DNA of 23,430 nt from a virus: positions 1 through 23,430 of IMG/VR virus record IMGVR_UViG_3300033388_002374, one strand, 5' to 3'. Of the stretch, positions 21,458-23,430 are shown in pieces; within the stretch, counting starts at the first letter, position 1, and each line of letters starts with the position of its first letter. Made by a program: the position numbers and the translations under genes. Under the pieces are notes generated by a model that saw only the letters and a program-made list of their open reading frames with translations, made no database searches and had not been told where the DNA came from.

Positions 21458-23430
21458 GCCGAGAGTGGTATCGCGTTGACGATGAGGGGAAGCGGATAGA
21501 GAAGACATGGACTCGTGTCCACGAGCCCTCCCTCGTCGAGCGCGCTTCTGAATTCGCTGATTCCGCGGCAGCGCGTGCCACTGAGTACTCCCAGATGCAG
21601 TCCGAGATCGGCCAGGAAGCCGGTGCCATCGCCCGGGACTACATCGACCAGGGCGTAGAGTCCGGGTCGAAGCTGCTCGGGCGCGCGAAGAAGGCCGCTC
21701 GGTGGGCCGCGGGGGACGTGTCGGAAGCGCTCACGCGCGAGGACGAGGGTGATCCCACCCTGGAGCACGGCCAGCAGGTATACGATGAGCGCGTCCTCCG
21801 CGAGGCCCGCGGGCGCACGATGAAGGAGCGCCTGGCGAGAGGCGCGGAGCGGAACCTGGCAGCCCTGGATGAGAGAGAGCGAGCGGCGAAGGAGTCGCTC
21901 GGCATCTTCGATGCCCTCGGGGCCGGTCTCCAGCGCGGTCTGAAGAAGGTCGAGGCCGCCGCTGGTCGGGCGTTGACGGAGCAAGGGCCCCGCCAGACGG
22001 CCGGGCCGACCGGCGGCGGTCTCCTCTACGAGGCGGGTCGGCCTCACAAGGAGAATGCCGTAGACCGTGCGCTCGACCGGGTGCAGGACGCCTGGGCTCG
22101 GTCCCACATGCCGTCCGAGGACCGCGCACGCATGCCGGATTCTCCCGGGATGATCGACGAGATCCAGAAGTACTCGGACATCACCCACGGCCGGCGGCAG
22201 CCCGATCCTCGCGATCGGAAGCTGGACGTAGCGCGCGGGGCGCCGCCCGAGCCAGAGGCGGCCGAGTGGGAGGCGCCCTACAACCCGACGATGGAGAAGG
22301 CCCAGCCGATCGATTCCCCGTCGATGAAGGCCTACGAGGCGTCGAAGAAGAGGTCGCGCACGGTAGAGAACGCCCAGATCCTGAAGCACAAGGATCGGCG
22401 GCCGGACGTGTTGCGTGCGCTCGGTCAGGGAGGCAAGGGCGCCTTCGAGCTGATGTTCCCAGAGACGGAATCGCTGCTACCCGGGATCAGTGCCTTCTTC
22501 ACCGAGAACGGCGTCTTCCCCGGGATGGATCAGATGAGCGAGAGGACGGACGCGGCGATCATCCGCGGCGTGGCCTCGGCGAACGAGACCGCCTACACCA
22601 CCTTGCTGCTCCCGATCCTGGCCGCAGGAGAGGCCGCCGATCGCCTTGGTCTAGAGAACTCCGCGCCGCAGATCGCGCGCGACAAGGCCAACGAGTGGCT
22701 GCTGAACTCGATGCGCGACACCTACGCGGCGTATCAGATCCCCGAAGACCAGATCACGATGTGGGACCAGGCTGGTGAGGTTCTCACCCGTCTCCCGATG
22801 GACATCCTCGCGGCCGTCTACATGGGGAAGGTGGTCGGCGTCGACAGGATGATCCGCGCGTACCCGAAGATGGCGCCGATGGCCTGGACCCTGCGGTTCA
22901 TGGCGCACGATGCCGGGGAGAAGATCGCCACGGGGGCGCCGGCGGAGGACATCGAGAAGGGCCTCTTCGGGATGTACGGGTCGGGGATGACCGGCGCATC
23001 GCTCGACGCGATGAAGTCCCTGGCCATGCCGAAGATGCTGCGCGCCCTTCTGTCGGGGATGTACTTCACGGCGGCCGGTCGTCACGAAGGCCAGTCCTGG
23101 CCACAGTCCCTGGGGACGGGCGCCGCGATGTTCGCCCTCCCGGCCTTGGCCGAGAAGGCAGCCCCGACGCGAGACTGGGGTCGGCAGGCTCAGCGCGGTC
23201 TCGACATCCAGGCGCGTGACCGGGCCCGCGAGAAGCAGGTAGACGAAGAGCTGGCCGAGGGGAAGAGGATCGTCGAGGACATGGCCCGGCCGGAGGCCGA
23301 GATCTCGCCGGTGGTAGAGGAGCAGCGCGCCAAGGCCGTGCCCGAGGCCGAGCGCCAGCCGCATGACAGAGAGAACACCGTCGAGCTCCTTGATCGCCGC
23401 AAGGAGGAGATGGGCGAGGACCGCGAGGAT
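21454..23430 (+). CDS. Large internal virion protein, 3' end beyond the window
   Basis: An uninterrupted frame of 659 codons runs to the last base, so the C-terminus is missing. The start is GTG at 21454, overlapping the previous stop (GTGA). The product is charged and mainly helical, with hydrophobic helices near residues 365-385 (NETAYTTLLLPILAAGEAA) and near 545-565 (TGAAMFALPALAEKAAP). The tail is Glu/Arg-rich. It has no recognised lysozyme or transglycosylase motif in the visible part. Position as the third in a row of ejection-type proteins suggests the large ejected protein, like gp16 of T7 in role only. Confidence 0.65.
   Translation, partial: MSREWYRVDDEGKRIEKTWTRVHEPSLVERASEFADSAAARATEYSQMQSEIGQEAGAIARDYIDQGVESGSKLLGRAKKAARWAAGDVSEALTREDEGDPTLEHGQQVYDERVLREARGRTMKERLARGAERNLAALDERERAAKESLGIFDALGAGLQRGLKKVEAAAGRALTEQGPRQTAGPTGGGLLYEAGRPHKENAVDRALDRVQDAWARSHMPSEDRARMPDSPGMIDEIQKYSDITHGRRQPDPRDRKLDVARGAPPEPEAAEWEAPYNPTMEKAQPIDSPSMKAYEASKKRSRTVENAQILKHKDRRPDVLRALGQGGKGAFELMFPETESLLPGISAFFTENGVFPGMDQMSERTDAAIIRGVASANETAYTTLLLPILAAGEAADRLGLENSAPQIARDKANEWLLNSMRDTYAAYQIPEDQITMWDQAGEVLTRLPMDILAAVYMGKVVGVDRMIRAYPKMAPMAWTLRFMAHDAGEKIATGAPAEDIEKGLFGMYGSGMTGASLDAMKSLAMPKMLRALLSGMYFTAAGRHEGQSWPQSLGTGAAMFALPALAEKAAPTRDWGRQAQRGLDIQARDRAREKQVDEELAEGKRIVEDMARPEAEISPVVEEQRAKAVPEAERQPHDRENTVELLDRRKEEMGEDRED

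Noticed and set aside
21448-22389. A 313-codon minus-strand frame
   Set aside because: Antisense to the continuous 659-codon plus frame that has a coupled start and protein-like helical composition.
1-23430. tRNA genes, CRISPR arrays, insertion sequences, integrase and attachment sites
   Set aside because: Looked for and not seen: no cloverleaf-like segment, no regularly spaced repeats with unique spacers, no transposase or integrase motifs.

Overview
The window is a GC-rich stretch of a tailed double-stranded DNA phage (or prophage) with short-tailed, podovirus-like architecture. The main evidence is the order of the rightward genes: candidate small terminase, large terminase, P22-like portal, scaffold, SU10-type (DUF5309-like) major capsid protein, paired small head proteins, adaptor, P22 gp10-like nozzle/stabilisation protein and a run of glycine/alanine/charge-rich proteins that look like internal ejection proteins. 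No tail tube, tape measure or sheath gene is seen. No integrase, replication gene, tRNA or CRISPR array is recognisable. The host cannot be named; GC content, Shine-Dalgarno-rich starts and frequent GTG starts (about 14 of 39 genes) suit a GC-rich bacterial host.

Leftward block (185-6830, minus strand). Eighteen small, tightly packed and mostly overlapping genes. From the promoter-proximal end they encode sulfotransferase 1, a 58-aa coiled-coil protein, sulfotransferase 2, a protein with a degenerate PD-(D/E)xK-like motif, a CCHC zinc-knuckle-like protein, three small proteins (two with a hydrophobic segment), a ParB/DGQHR-domain protein, a hypothetical, a Cys/His-rich protein, a HAD-like phosphatase, a 21-aa micro-ORF, a Tat-like signal protein, a small exported or lipoprotein-like protein, a helical protein, another Cys/His protein and, after a 234-base gap, an HNH-type protein. 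The block probably modifies or takes over the host and may include lysis functions; it carries no virion genes.

Divergent control region (6831-7071). It holds no gene but has two pairs of repeats: a 12-base direct repeat 40 bases apart and a GC palindrome 30 bases apart. It is the obvious site for the promoters and operators of both arms.

Rightward block (7072-23430, plus strand). Twenty-one genes for packaging, capsid, connector and ejection; the last is open at the window edge. A strong GC hairpin follows the capsid gene, and two paralogous beta-rich genes come next.

Points most worth a second look: two leftward intergenic spacers that share a C4-UNCG-G4 hairpin two bases upstream of an AGGAGAC ribosome-binding site; the two dissimilar sulfotransferases; the tandem duplicated head genes; and the repeat layout of the divergent region. 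No complete new defence system was recognised.
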